Assembly (NCBI GenBank): GCA_022821805.1
Contig: JAJECX010000042.1
Coordinates: 124,001 to 188,000, forward strand
Direction of reading: 5' to 3'
Source of the DNA: Anaerolineae bacterium
GTDB taxonomy: Bacteria > Chloroflexota > Anaerolineae > Aggregatilineales > Phototrophicaceae
DNA: 64,000 nt
The notes beneath the pieces are model-generated. The model was not told the DNA's origin. It worked only from the letters and a program-made list of their open reading frames with translations, and made no database searches. Position numbers and translations under genes: made by a program. Positions 34,191 to 43,487 of the stretch are shown piece by piece. The stretch's first letter is position 1. The number at the start of each line of letters is the position of its first letter.

Positions 34191-35629
34191 ATACGTCGAT
34201 AGAGGTCGATCTGCCGTTCGCGCGCGCGCCGCAGGGCACGGGCGCGGGCAGGCTCCGGCTCAATGACGCGGTCAATCGCCGGCGGATGGGCCGTCAGCGG
34301 GACGCCATCCAGGCAGCGCCGCATCATCAGGGCGACGCCGCGCGCTGTGATCTCGGCTTCCGCCAGCAGGTAAATCGGCGAATCGAGGGCCTCAGCCATC
34401 ATGCGCGCCCATGCCGGCGACGAATGCAAAGCGCCCCCGCCCGCCATCACCTCGGCTCCATCCGCCTTGAGCGAGTCGAAGATCAGCGACAGCCGCAGCG
34501 CGACCGCTTCCAAATGCGCCTGCAAAAGGTCCAAACCTGAAGTATGGCGGCCGATGCCATGAATGGTCCCAGTGGCGTTCGGCTGCCAACCGGGGGCGCG
34601 TTCGCCGGCGAGCAAGGGCAGAACGGTCAAGCCATGCGCGTCCGGCTCGCGACTTAAAAGCAGCACCTCAAGCGATTCGTCGCCGCGCAGCAGCTCCTCC
34701 ATCACCCACTGATAAACATTGCCGCCTTCGCTTGTGGCGCCGCCGACCAGGGGCATATTAGCTGAGACCAGGTATCGCCACAAGCCCTCCGGCACAGGCT
34801 CAACGTTCTTTACGACGCGCAGCGCCGAAGTTGTGCCGACGGTCAGGGCGATGCGGTCCCCATCGATCGCGCCCGAGCCCACATTTGCCGCTGCCCCATC
34901 GCCGAGCGCTAGGAAGAAAGGACAATCCCGAAGTTGGGTCCAGCGGGAGGCGTAGTCGTCCGCCAAGCCGGTCTGCGCCGTGTCAAAGTCAGCCAGTGGC
35001 GGAAGCTTCGACCCGAGGTTCTCGCCGACCAGAAGCCGAGCGTAATCCCAATGCCATTCCCTTTGACTGGTGTGTAGCAGGCCCGACCAGCTCGCCACCG
35101 AGAGGCTCATTGGCATTTCGCGCCCGAACCAACAACGGTAGAGGTAAGCGCCGATATCGCTGAGGCGCCGTATACGCCTTTCGGTCGCTGGATCGAACTG
35201 CTGAAGGTACGCATACTGCGCTGGCAGGTAGGCCGGATGCAGCAGGCAGCCGGTCGCTTGATGGCAGGGCTCGCCATCACCGCCCAGCGCCTCAAGCAAA
35301 GCCGGTATCTGACTGCGCCCGCGGGTGTCGGCGTAGGTGAAGACCGGCGTGCAGGCGGCGCCGCTATCGTCCAGTCCTAGCCAATTGCCAGCGAAGGTCG
35401 CCATGCCAACCGCGCTTATCGCCAGCGCGGCTGGATGCGCCAGCGCCTCGTCGATGCAAGCCTCGACCAGCGCGCGAAGCTGAAACGCGTCAGCTTGCGC
35501 CATGCCGGCGCTGTTGGTAGCAAAGTCGTGCCGCCGGCTGCAAATTGAATCGGGGATCAGCCGCGCGTCATCATCAAAAAGCAGCGTCCGAACCGATGAG
35601 CTGCCGAGGTCAATGACGAGCAGGGTCAT
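34181..35629 (-). CDS. FGGY-family carbohydrate kinase
   Basis: A 482-residue sugar kinase. The N-terminal phosphate-1 motif is DLGSSSVRTLLFD; LTVGTTSALRV is the second nucleotide-binding segment, and the C-terminal VMAGGGALHSSPAWARMMAEAL is the FGGY signature region that binds adenosine. It resembles gluconokinase and xylulokinase-type members, but the substrate is not certain. A YghZ-type reductase and other sugar genes are nearby. Confidence 0.88.
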   Translation of the reverse strand: MTLLVIDLGSSSVRTLLFDDDARLIPDSICSRRHDFATNSAGMAQADAFQLRALVEACIDEALAHPAALAISAVGMATFAGNWLGLDDSGAACTPVFTYADTRGRSQIPALLEALGGDGEPCHQATGCLLHPAYLPAQYAYLQQFDPATERRIRRLSDIGAYLYRCWFGREMPMSLSVASWSGLLHTSQREWHWDYARLLVGENLGSKLPPLADFDTAQTGLADDYASRWTQLRDCPFFLALGDGAAANVGSGAIDGDRIALTVGTTSALRVVKNVEPVPEGLWRYLVSANMPLVGGATSEGGNVYQWVMEELLRGDESLEVLLLSREPDAHGLTVLPLLAGERAPGWQPNATGTIHGIGRHTSGLDLLQAHLEAVALRLSLIFDSLKADGAEVMAGGGALHSSPAWARMMAEALDSPIYLLAEAEITARGVALMMRRCLDGVPLTAHPPAIDRVIEPEPARARALRRARERQIDLYRRIYD

Positions 35630-35703
35630 CAGTTGGCATTCCCGAATTGCGGCGCATTGAAGAATTGCGATAGGAAGCGCCTAGCAGAAGTAAATGGGAT
35701 TGA

Positions 35704-35724
35704 GGACGACCCACCGGGTCGCCC
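35704..35724. repeat. REP-like palindrome
   Basis: GACGACCC-ACC-GGGTCGCCC followed by GTAC, between the FGGY kinase and aldo/keto reductase genes. A second stem (GGGTCAG/CTGACCC, 35752-35772) lies beside it. Confidence 0.7.
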
Positions 35725-35834
35725 GTACACATATCACATTGATGATTGTGAGGGTCAGACGGCGGCTGACCCGTTCCCAGCCTACGTAATCGCATCAAGC
35801 CCGTCTGCTGAACAGCCCCGCATCAACGAGAAAC

Positions 35835-36824
35835 TTAATCCGCATTGAGAATATCGTCGACGCGGGCAAGCTCGTCGGCGCTGAAATCAAGATTGTCGAG
35901 GGCGCCAACGGCGTCTTCGATCTGCTCGGGCTTGCTGGCGCCGATCAGCGCCGAGGTCATTTCCGGATGGCGCAGATTCCAGGCGATCGCCATTTGCGCC
36001 ATGTTCTGGTTTCGCTCGCGCGCGATGACATTCAGTTTGCTCACCTTGCTTAGCTTGTCCAGCGCCAAGCGGTCGCCCCATTCATGCTTGGCGGCGCGCG
36101 ACCCGTCCGGGACAGCTCCGATATATTTATTGGTGAGGATGCCCTGGTCGAGCGGCGAGAAACTGATGCAGCCGATGCCCTCGTCGCTGAGCGCGTCCAG
36201 CAAGCCCCATTCTTCAATCCGGCGATCAAACATATTGTAGCGCGGCTGATGTATCAGGCAGGGTGTGCCCAGCGATTTGAGGATGCGCGACGCTTCGCGC
36301 GTTTGCTCTGATGTATAGCTGGATATGCCGATGTAAAGGGCGCGCCCGCTGCGGACGATATAATCAAGGGCGCTCATGGTCTCTTCCAGCGGCGTATCGG
36401 GATCGGGCCGGTGGCTGTAGAAAATATCGAAGTAATCGAGCCCGCAGCGCTTCAAGCTTTGATCGCAGCTGGCGACTAGGTATTTCCGCGAGCCCCATTC
36501 GCCGTAGGGACCGGGCCACATGCGGTAACCGGCTTTGCTGGAGACGATCAACTCATCGCGGTAGGGCGCCAGATCGCTGCTAAATATCTGGCCGAAGTTC
36601 TCTTCCGCCGAGCCCGGCGGCGGACCGTAGTTGTTGGCGATATCGATGTGGGTGACGCCGAGATCAAAGGCTTTGCGCAGCATGGCGCGCGCGTTTGACA
36701 GCGTATCGACGCCGCCGAAATTCCACCAGATCCCCAGCGATATCGCCGGCAGCTGCAACCCACTGCGTCCCGAGCGCCGGTATTTCATCGTGTCGTAGCG
36801 CGCATCCGCCGCCTGATAAACCAT
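35835..36824 (-). CDS. Aldo/keto reductase, YghZ/L-glyceraldehyde-3-phosphate reductase type
   Basis: 329 residues from ATG 36824. The start MVYQAADARYDTMKYRRSG-GLQLPAISLG lines up with E. coli YghZ, which settles the start; the 59-residue extension to 37001 reads through a promoter and repeat. AKR tetrad: Asp in HIDIANNYG, Tyr of NNYG, Lys in IVSSKAGY and His in YSHRPD. The C-terminal GASKPEQIEDAV binds NADPH phosphate. It probably reduces aldehydes such as L-glyceraldehyde-3-phosphate or methylglyoxal. Confidence 0.92.
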   Translation of the reverse strand: MVYQAADARYDTMKYRRSGRSGLQLPAISLGIWWNFGGVDTLSNARAMLRKAFDLGVTHIDIANNYGPPPGSAEENFGQIFSSDLAPYRDELIVSSKAGYRMWPGPYGEWGSRKYLVASCDQSLKRCGLDYFDIFYSHRPDPDTPLEETMSALDYIVRSGRALYIGISSYTSEQTREASRILKSLGTPCLIHQPRYNMFDRRIEEWGLLDALSDEGIGCISFSPLDQGILTNKYIGAVPDGSRAAKHEWGDRLALDKLSKVSKLNVIARERNQNMAQMAIAWNLRHPEMTSALIGASKPEQIEDAVGALDNLDFSADELARVDDILNAD

Positions 36825-36866
36825 ATTCCGCCCCTTCGTAAATGACTTGTGGACCAAGCAGCGAAT

Positions 36867-36895
36867 ACTATAGCGCAATGGGGGGAAGTTCCCAA
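36867..36895 (-). promoter_or_regulatory. Promoter of the aldo/keto reductase gene
   Basis: On the minus strand TTGGGA (36895-36890) and TATAGT (36872-36867) are 17 bp apart, 43 bp upstream of the ATG. The spacer includes the repeat fragment GCAATGGGGGGAAG, so the promoter is partly repeat-derived. Confidence 0.6.
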
Positions 36896-36994
36896 GTGGA
36901 TGTGGCGCGGCTGACGGCTCGTCCCTACGCACGCGCAAACGAATCGTCGAAGCCGCCAGCGGGCGAGCAGCCCGCAAAAGCCTGAAGCCCGCAC

Positions 36995-37022
36995 ATGACA
37001 TGACGGCGCGGCATGTTACAAT
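36995..37022 (+). promoter_or_regulatory. Promoter of the membrane protein-ABC ATPase operon
   Basis: ATGACA (36995-37000) and TACAAT (37017-37022) are 16 bp apart, with TGT directly before the -10. The transcription start would fall near 37029, after the ATG at 37013, so translation must start at 37058. Confidence 0.65.
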
Positions 37023-37057
37023 TAGCGGCGATTTTGGATTCGATTTCAGGAAATTCG

Positions 37058-39565
37058 ATGTCTAGGCTGCTGACGCGCCTCATCGTGGTCTCTACAATTG
37101 TTCTGCTCGCGACGGGCTGGCTGCCGGTTGCGGCGCAGAACAATTTCCGCGATGTCATCGAAATGTCAGTCGAGGTCGGCTTCGATTCCTTCTTCCGCGC
37201 CGAGGAGTGGACGCCGGTTCGCGTTGAGCTGAAGAACAACGGCGAGTCGGTGACGGGAAGGCTGGTGGTCCGCCCCGAGACATCGGGCACGGTAGTTGGC
37301 AACGCCTTCAGCACAGCGATTGATCTGCCCAGTGGCGCGGCGAAATCGGCGCTGCTGAATATCAGGGCGCGCACCTGGCCCGATCAAATTCGCGTCGAGC
37401 TGCTCGACGATGACGATGTTGTGCGGGTATCGCGCGAAGCGGGCTTGATCGACCTTAGCCCGCAAAACCAACTGTATGCCGTCATCACCGGTCCCAATAC
37501 GGCGCCGCCCAATCTGGCTGGCGTTCATATCGGTGGATTTCGCGCCGAGCAAGCGCTCTGGGGCGCACATGAAATCCCAGAGAACGGGTTGTCGCTGGGC
37601 TCGCTTGATATGATGATGCTGATCAATATCGACAGCGAAAGCTTGTCGAGCGGGCAGCGGCGCGCCATTGAGCACTGGGTGGAAGGCGGCGGACATCTGA
37701 TCGTCAGCGGCGGTCCCTCCGCGCTGATCACCGCTGCCGGGCTGGCGGATCTTTTGCCGCTGACGCCTGCTGGCAGCCTGTCAATCGACGACCTTGGCGC
37801 GCTCGCCCGTTTCGTTGGCGATCGCTCGCGCTTGTCGCAACGCGCCGTCATCGCGGTGGGTTCGCCGCACGATGCAGCGGAGACGCTCGTTGAGCAGGAC
37901 GGCAATCCCCTGCTGCTCCGCCGGGGGATCGGCGCCGGCTTGGTTGATTATCTGGCGGCTGATCCGACGCTGGAGCCGCTGGCAAGCTGGGATGGGCTCG
38001 ACGAACTGTGGCTGAAACTGCTGGCGACGCGCGCGCCGCATCCCGCCTGGCGCGAGGGCTTCACGCGTCCCGAATGGGGCGCCGATGCGGTGGCGAATTT
38101 GCCGGGCGTCGACCTCCTGCCGCCGATGCAAACGCTCTGCCTGTTTCTGGCTGCCTACATCGGTCTCATTGGTCCGCTTAACTATTTCGTGCTTTCGCGG
38201 CTACGGCGCAATGGCTGGGGCTGGTTCACGATTCCGATTGTCATTATATGTTTCACTGGCGTCGCCTGGACGGTTGGTTTCAGCCTGCGCGGCGCCGAGA
38301 TCATCGTCAGCCGTCTGACCGCGGTGCATTCCTTCGCCGATCGCGATGAAGCGCAAATGGATCAATTTGTCGGGCTTCTTTCGCCGCGGCGCGCCACTTA
38401 CTCGCTCGCGCTGCCGGAGGGGCGTTTTCTGGCGGTGGCGGGCGCCACCGCGCCGACAAGCATCTTCGCCAGCAACACGATTCAGACTTCTACTGAGATC
38501 TCGCAAAGCGCGTCCTTCAGCGCGCAGGATTTCACTATTGACGGGGGAATATTCGCCAACTTCAGCGTCAGCGGGCGCATTCCAAAGCCCGCAATCAGCG
38601 GCGCTTTCACGCTCAGTTTCGATATTCTGGAGAGCGGCCGGATGATCGGCGCTTATCAGGGCGCCATCAGCAACGAAAGCGATATCACCTTGCGCGATGC
38701 CGTCCTGCTGGGTCCGGGCTTTGCTTTACCGCTGGAGGGCGATTTCGCGCCGGGCGATATTGTAACGCTCAGCCGCGAGGAATTGCGCAGCGAAATCTCC
38801 GATCCGCCGCCCCAGCCCAACCCGCTGGAGCTGAATGTGCCGGGACATTTGCTGGGGCAGTCGCCTTTTTCCGGCCGCGGGCGCAATAACACGATCAGAG
38901 ATATACAGGGCGCGCGTTATCTGCGATCGCGAGCCTTCTTGCGGGTGCAATCGGCGGACGAGCGGCAGGCGGCGCGCGAACAGTCATTCCTCGCCAGCTT
39001 CACCGTCGATCAGTTCAATACCGATTCGCGCGGCGCCGGGCTTTATCTGGTCGGCTGGAACGATGAATGGTCGCGCGACCTGGAACTAAGCGGCGCCGGC
39101 TGGAGCTCGATTGACTCGACCCTGTACCTGATCGAACTGGATGTCGAAATCAAGCTGCCGACCGAGACGGCGACCTTGACATCGGAATATTTCAGTTGGC
39201 TGACGCTCGATCGCAAGGGGATCAGCGATAATGGCACCGATGGTTTCAGCCTCTTTGAAGAGCAAGGCGTCGAGTTTATCTTTCATCCGCTGCCGGGCTT
39301 GGCGATGGATCATGTCTCGCGCTTGTACATCGAGGTGGATCGCGGAGGCGGCTACGCGCAATCGCTGGATGTCGAGCTCTATAATTGGCGCAGCGGCGAG
39401 TACGAAGTCTTCTTCTTTCGCGATGGCGAGGAGTTGGATTTCACCAGCCCGGGCGCCTATTTGGGACCGGGGAAGGCTGTGCGTTTGCGCCTGCTGTTTG
39501 ACGACCGCGCCGGCACCGCTCGCGTACGGAAAATCCGCATCGAACAGACAGGACGCTATAGCTAG
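37058..39565 (+). CDS. Large exported membrane-anchored protein, ABC-associated
   Basis: 835 residues from ATG 37058 (AGGAA upstream). Residues 1-28 are a signal peptide or anchor (LIVVSTIVLLATGWLPVAAQ). A long extracytoplasmic region with a GATase-like part (LYAVITGP to SLDMMMLI, and GGGHLIVSGGP) is followed by two membrane segments near 370-420 (LCLFLAAYIGLIGPLNYFVL and a second). The rest is beta-rich. Large membrane proteins of this kind with a GATase-like fragment occur beside ABC-2 type ATPases in many bacteria; the function is unknown. It is followed after 9 bp by the ATPase gene, so the two probably work together. Confidence 0.75.
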   Translation: MSRLLTRLIVVSTIVLLATGWLPVAAQNNFRDVIEMSVEVGFDSFFRAEEWTPVRVELKNNGESVTGRLVVRPETSGTVVGNAFSTAIDLPSGAAKSALLNIRARTWPDQIRVELLDDDDVVRVSREAGLIDLSPQNQLYAVITGPNTAPPNLAGVHIGGFRAEQALWGAHEIPENGLSLGSLDMMMLINIDSESLSSGQRRAIEHWVEGGGHLIVSGGPSALITAAGLADLLPLTPAGSLSIDDLGALARFVGDRSRLSQRAVIAVGSPHDAAETLVEQDGNPLLLRRGIGAGLVDYLAADPTLEPLASWDGLDELWLKLLATRAPHPAWREGFTRPEWGADAVANLPGVDLLPPMQTLCLFLAAYIGLIGPLNYFVLSRLRRNGWGWFTIPIVIICFTGVAWTVGFSLRGAEIIVSRLTAVHSFADRDEAQMDQFVGLLSPRRATYSLALPEGRFLAVAGATAPTSIFASNTIQTSTEISQSASFSAQDFTIDGGIFANFSVSGRIPKPAISGAFTLSFDILESGRMIGAYQGAISNESDITLRDAVLLGPGFALPLEGDFAPGDIVTLSREELRSEISDPPPQPNPLELNVPGHLLGQSPFSGRGRNNTIRDIQGARYLRSRAFLRVQSADERQAAREQSFLASFTVDQFNTDSRGAGLYLVGWNDEWSRDLELSGAGWSSIDSTLYLIELDVEIKLPTETATLTSEYFSWLTLDRKGISDNGTDGFSLFEEQGVEFIFHPLPGLAMDHVSRLYIEVDRGGGYAQSLDVELYNWRSGEYEVFFFRDGEELDFTSPGAYLGPGKAVRLRLLFDDRAGTARVRKIRIEQTGRYS

Positions 39566-39574
39566 GGAGCGGCG

Positions 39575-40531
39575 ATGGAGCTAATCATCCAGACGCGGGA
39601 TCTGCGCAAATCCTTTGGCGGTTTCGAGGCGCTGCGAGGGATATCGCTGGAGGTGCCAACGGGGTCGATTTTTGGCTTCGTCGGTCCCAACGGCGCTGGC
39701 AAGACGACCACGATGCGGATTCTGACCACGCTGACCCGACCGTCGCAGGGGCAGGCTTGGGTGGCCGGGCAATCGGTGCTGGAGGACAGGCGAGCGGTTC
39801 GGCGCGCGATCGGCTACATGCCTGATGAATTCGGCGTCTACGAGGATCTGCGCGTTTGGGAATATCTCGATTTTTTTGCCGCCTGTTATGATATACCGGA
39901 GAATCAGCGCAAACCGCTGGTGGCTGATCTGCTGGAGTTGGTCGATTTGCAGCATCGGCGCGAAGAACTTGTGGACAAGCTCAGCCGCGGCATGAAGCAG
40001 CGCCTTTCCCTGGCGCGGACGCTGGCGCATGACCCGCAGGTGCTCATCCTCGATGAACCGGCATCGGGGCTGGATCCGCGCGCGCGGGTGGAAATCCGCG
40101 AATTGCTGGGCGAATTGGCCAATATGGGCAAGACGATTTTTTTCTCGTCGCATATCCTGGCTGATGTGGAAGATGTCTGCTCGCATATCGGCATCCTGGA
40201 AGCGGGCGAGATCATCATGCAGGGCAGCATCGACGAACTGAAACTGGAACTGATGGCGCATCGCGAAATCGTGATCACGGTGATGGATCACGGCGCCGCG
40301 GAAACGGTGAAGAGCCTCGTGAGCGGCATCGGGAATGTTGTCGCCGCCGAGATTATCACGCCCAAGAATGGACGGGCGCGCGTCCGGGTCGATTTTGCCG
40401 GCAATGATGAAGAATTGGGCGCCTTAAGCCTGCAGCTGGTCGAGGGCGAAATCCTGCTGCTGGGCTTCAACGAGGAAGAAAAAGACTTGGAGCATATGTT
40501 CATGCGCGTCACACGAGGCTTAGTCACGTAA
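39575..40531 (+). CDS. ABC transporter ATP-binding protein (ABC-2 exporter type)
   Basis: A 318-residue ATPase. Walker A is GPNGAGKTT (residues about 36-44), the signature is LSRGMKQRLSLA, Walker B is VLILDEPASGLD, and the H-loop is SSHILADVED. The C-terminal 90 residues are a typical ABC-2 accessory domain. It belongs to the CcmA/NatA-like exporter class. No ABC-2 permease gene is present; the preceding 835-residue membrane protein is the only candidate partner. Confidence 0.92.
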   Translation: MELIIQTRDLRKSFGGFEALRGISLEVPTGSIFGFVGPNGAGKTTTMRILTTLTRPSQGQAWVAGQSVLEDRRAVRRAIGYMPDEFGVYEDLRVWEYLDFFAACYDIPENQRKPLVADLLELVDLQHRREELVDKLSRGMKQRLSLARTLAHDPQVLILDEPASGLDPRARVEIRELLGELANMGKTIFFSSHILADVEDVCSHIGILEAGEIIMQGSIDELKLELMAHREIVITVMDHGAAETVKSLVSGIGNVVAAEIITPKNGRARVRVDFAGNDEELGALSLQLVEGEILLLGFNEEEKDLEHMFMRVTRGLVT

Positions 40532-40543
40532 AGGAAATCGACG

Positions 40544-41434
40544 ATGGCGAGTTTCACAGCCGAGCGCCTGCATATCCCCGCCGACGACAGCGGCCGCGCC
40601 GGCGCCTTTGCCGCGCTGGATGCCAAACGCGCCGGCTGGGATATGCTGAACTTCGCCGCCGTGCGCCTGGGCAAGGACCGCACCTTTGAAATCGCCATTG
40701 ACGCCTTTGAGTATGTCGCCGTGGTCTTGAGCGGCCGCTGCAATATCCGAACCAATCGGGGCGATTTTGAAAAGGTCGGACGGCGCGACAACGTCTTCTG
40801 CGGCATGCCCCACGCGCTGTATCTGCCGCCGCAGACCGAGTTTGAGATTGAAGCCATCACTGACGACTTTGAGTTCGCATCGTGCTGGGCGCCGACCGAG
40901 AAGGAGAATGCGCCGAGGCTAATCGCGCCGAGCGATGTGGAATTGCTGCTGCTGGGCGGCGGCAATTGCTCGCGTCAAATGAACCGGCTCATCGGTGGCG
41001 ACTTCCCGGCCGACCGCCTGCTGGTCTATGAGCTCTATACGCCCGGCGGCAATTGGTCGAGCGTTCCGCCGCATAAACACGACCGGCACCGAACCGATGA
41101 GAAAGGAAAGGTGCTGGAAGCGCAACTCAACCGATTCAGCTTTTACAAATTTGACCGGCCGACCGGCTACGCCTATCAGCGCGTTTACAGCGCCGACAAG
41201 CGATCCGATGTGACGATGATGGCGCGGCAGCATGATATCATCCTCATGCCTGAAGGCTATTACACGATGGTGAGCGCGCCGGGGACGACCACCTATACCT
41301 TGAATTTCCTGGCCGGTTCCACACGAGAATTCGCCTACAGCGATGACCCTGACTACGCTTGGGCGCGCCATACTATGATCGGCATTGACCGGCGCTTGCC
41401 ACTCGTGGACCCGGGCATGGACGTCGGTCATTAG
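40544..41434 (+). CDS. iolB: 5-deoxy-glucuronate isomerase
   Basis: A 296-residue IolB-like bicupin. IolB converts 5-deoxy-D-glucuronate to 2-deoxy-5-keto-D-gluconate in myo-inositol catabolism. Conserved blocks are the N-terminal WDMLNFAAVRL with FEYVAVVLSGR, the metal-binding SVPPHKHDRH, GYAYQRVYS and the C-terminal YTLNFLAG. It starts 12 bp after the ABC ATPase gene and may be co-transcribed. No other clear iol gene is present in the window, although IolE-like TIM barrels occur at 1438-5061. Confidence 0.9.
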   Translation: MASFTAERLHIPADDSGRAGAFAALDAKRAGWDMLNFAAVRLGKDRTFEIAIDAFEYVAVVLSGRCNIRTNRGDFEKVGRRDNVFCGMPHALYLPPQTEFEIEAITDDFEFASCWAPTEKENAPRLIAPSDVELLLLGGGNCSRQMNRLIGGDFPADRLLVYELYTPGGNWSSVPPHKHDRHRTDEKGKVLEAQLNRFSFYKFDRPTGYAYQRVYSADKRSDVTMMARQHDIILMPEGYYTMVSAPGTTTYTLNFLAGSTREFAYSDDPDYAWARHTMIGIDRRLPLVDPGMDVGH

Positions 41435-41594
41435 TCTGCAGCCGCGCCCCTGAAACACCTGGAAACTGCGGTACAGCGCAGGATTTGATAGGGTCGGAAT
41501 GCGCGTGCAGGCTTCAGCGCGTTTCCCCGACTCATGCTAGACTGAGTTCCCGTAAAGGCAATTCAATAGCGAACCGTGCAGTCAAGGAGCGAAG

Positions 41595-43229
41595 ATGCGC
41601 CGTGTAACCGTGTTTCTAATGACAACAATTGTGTTGATGTCGCTCGGGTCAGTCGCTGTTATGGCACAGCAAGTGCATGTGGTGCAGCGGGGCGAAAACC
41701 TGTTCAACATCGCGCAGCAGTACGGCCGTACGCTTGAAGAGCTGGCGCAGGCGAACGGCCTCGCCCCGCCCTACGTCATTCACGCGGGCAATCAGATTGC
41801 CATTCCCGCGCCGGGCGGAGGAACGCAAGCGCCCGCCCCGGCGCCGGCGCCGCAGCAGCCGACGGGCGAGGCCACCCACATCGTGCAGCGGGGAGAATCG
41901 TTGGCGATCATCGCCGCGCAGTATGGCACGACGTACATCGTATTGGCGGAGATGAATGGCATCGCCAATCCAGACGCGCTTAATGTCGGGCAGGTTTTGC
42001 GGGTCCCAGCGCCTGCTTCAGCGCCAGCGCCGACGGACAGCGGCACATCGGCGCCTGCTCCGCAGCCGACGACAGGTACCTACACGGTACAGCGTGGCGA
42101 TTCGCTGGCGATCATTGCAGCCAAGTTCAACGTCAACTACTTGGAATTGGCGCGGCTTAATGGCATCGCCGATCCAAATGTCCTGCATGTGGGGCAAGTG
42201 CTGCAGGTGCCGGGCGCTCCACCTCCTCCGCCGCCAGCGTCAGCGCCAGCGGAATCTGGACCAGCGCCAGCGGGACCAGCGCCGCCCAGCACCGCCAATA
42301 CGAGCGGATTCGAACTAGGGGGCCAGGCGCTGAGCTTTGCGCATCCAGGCCACATGCATAACGCCCGCATGACCTGGGTCAAGCGGCAGGTCAAGTGGCA
42401 TGGCGAGCCGGCGGGCAACTTCCAGCACATGATCGACAGCGCCCACGCCAACGGCTTCAAGGTGCTGCTGAGCGTGATCGGCGACAAGAACGCAATCGGT
42501 GGCAATCCGGCGGGTTACTATCAGAATTTCGCCAACTTCCTGGCGCAGTTGGCGCGCGGCGGCGCCAATGCCATCGAAGTCTGGAATGAGATGAATATCG
42601 ACCGTGAATGGCCCTCGGGCCAGATCAGCGGTCACAATTATGCGCATATGCTGGCCACCGCTTATCGCGCGATCAAATCAGCCAATTCGGGCACGATGGT
42701 CATCAGCGGCGCGCCGGCGCCGACGGGCTTCTTCCAGGGCTGTGGGCCTGGCGGCGGCGATGACGACTGCTTCCTGCAGCAGATGGCGGCGTCGGGCGCG
42801 GCCAACTACATGGATTGCGTCGGCGTCCACTATAACGCTGGCATTGTGCCGCCGGATGCGACCAGCGGCGCGCCAGTCGGCAGTTCGGGCCACTATTCCT
42901 GGTATCTGCCGCGGATGATGCAACTCTACCGCAGCTTCTTCCCCAGCAAGCCGCTCTGCTTCACCGAACTCGGTTATCTGACGGGTGAAGGCATAGGCGA
43001 GTTGCCAGCAGGATTCGCCTGGGCTTCTGGCATTACTTTGGCGCAGCAAGCAGCCTGGCTGGCGGGCGCCGTTCATCGGCTGCGCGGTTCCGGCTATGTT
43101 CGCATGTTCATCGTCTGGAATGTCGACGCGACCTATTGGGGGTCTGATCCGCAAGCCGGTTACGCGATCGTGCGTCCCGGCGGCGGCTGCCCCGCTTGTG
43201 ACTCGCTGCGCGCGGCAATGGGCGGTTAA
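41595..43229 (+). CDS. LysM-repeat protein with C-terminal clan GH-A glycosidase-like domain
   Basis: 544 residues. Signal peptide 1-24, then three LysM domains starting near residues 28, 96 and 163 (HVVQRGENLFNIA, HIVQRGESLAIIA, YTVQRGDSLAIIA), separated by Pro/Ala linkers, the last at 207-235. The C-terminal domain (240-544) is a TIM-barrel glycosidase with likely acid/base Glu332 (WNEMN) and nucleophile Glu458 (CFTELG). Four Cys residues in the catalytic domain suggest disulphides outside the cell. LysM domains bind N-acetylglucosamine glycans, so a secreted cell-wall or glycan hydrolase is likely. The ATG has AAGGAG upstream. Confidence 0.88.
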   Translation: MRRVTVFLMTTIVLMSLGSVAVMAQQVHVVQRGENLFNIAQQYGRTLEELAQANGLAPPYVIHAGNQIAIPAPGGGTQAPAPAPAPQQPTGEATHIVQRGESLAIIAAQYGTTYIVLAEMNGIANPDALNVGQVLRVPAPASAPAPTDSGTSAPAPQPTTGTYTVQRGDSLAIIAAKFNVNYLELARLNGIADPNVLHVGQVLQVPGAPPPPPPASAPAESGPAPAGPAPPSTANTSGFELGGQALSFAHPGHMHNARMTWVKRQVKWHGEPAGNFQHMIDSAHANGFKVLLSVIGDKNAIGGNPAGYYQNFANFLAQLARGGANAIEVWNEMNIDREWPSGQISGHNYAHMLATAYRAIKSANSGTMVISGAPAPTGFFQGCGPGGGDDDCFLQQMAASGAANYMDCVGVHYNAGIVPPDATSGAPVGSSGHYSWYLPRMMQLYRSFFPSKPLCFTELGYLTGEGIGELPAGFAWASGITLAQQAAWLAGAVHRLRGSGYVRMFIVWNVDATYWGSDPQAGYAIVRPGGGCPACDSLRAAMGG

Positions 43230-43256
43230 AGCAAAACAACAGCCTACAGATTTTAG

Positions 43257-43321
43257 GGGCGGGCCGGCGGCCCGCCCTATTACACACCGCAGAATATGAA
43301 ATGGGCGACCCAATGGGTCGC
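43257..43321. repeat. Two REP-like palindromes
   Basis: GGGCGGGCC-GGC-GGCCCGCCC (43257-43277) and GGGCGACCC-AAT-GGGTCGC (43303-43321), both 3' of the LysM protein gene. The rest of the 258-bp gap has no feature I can support. Confidence 0.75.
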
Positions 43322-43487
43322 GTAGGGCGCGTAGACACTGCCCGCCGACACTGACCTTCGGAAGGGGAGCTAATTGCAGCGACACGCAAAGTATGTTGCG
43401 CAGACGGCGGCATAGTCGCGCGGGTGTCTACAAATATCTCGATTGTATCAAAGCAAAAATGATGCTGTGCGCAGATTAGCGTTCTAG

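Noticed and set aside
35752..35772. Stem GGGTCAG/CTGACCC as a terminator
   Set aside because: Only 7 bp and no T tract on either strand.
37013..37057. Earlier ATG for the large membrane protein
   Set aside because: It lies inside the -10 region of a convincing promoter and has no ribosome site; the ATG at 37058 begins a proper signal peptide.
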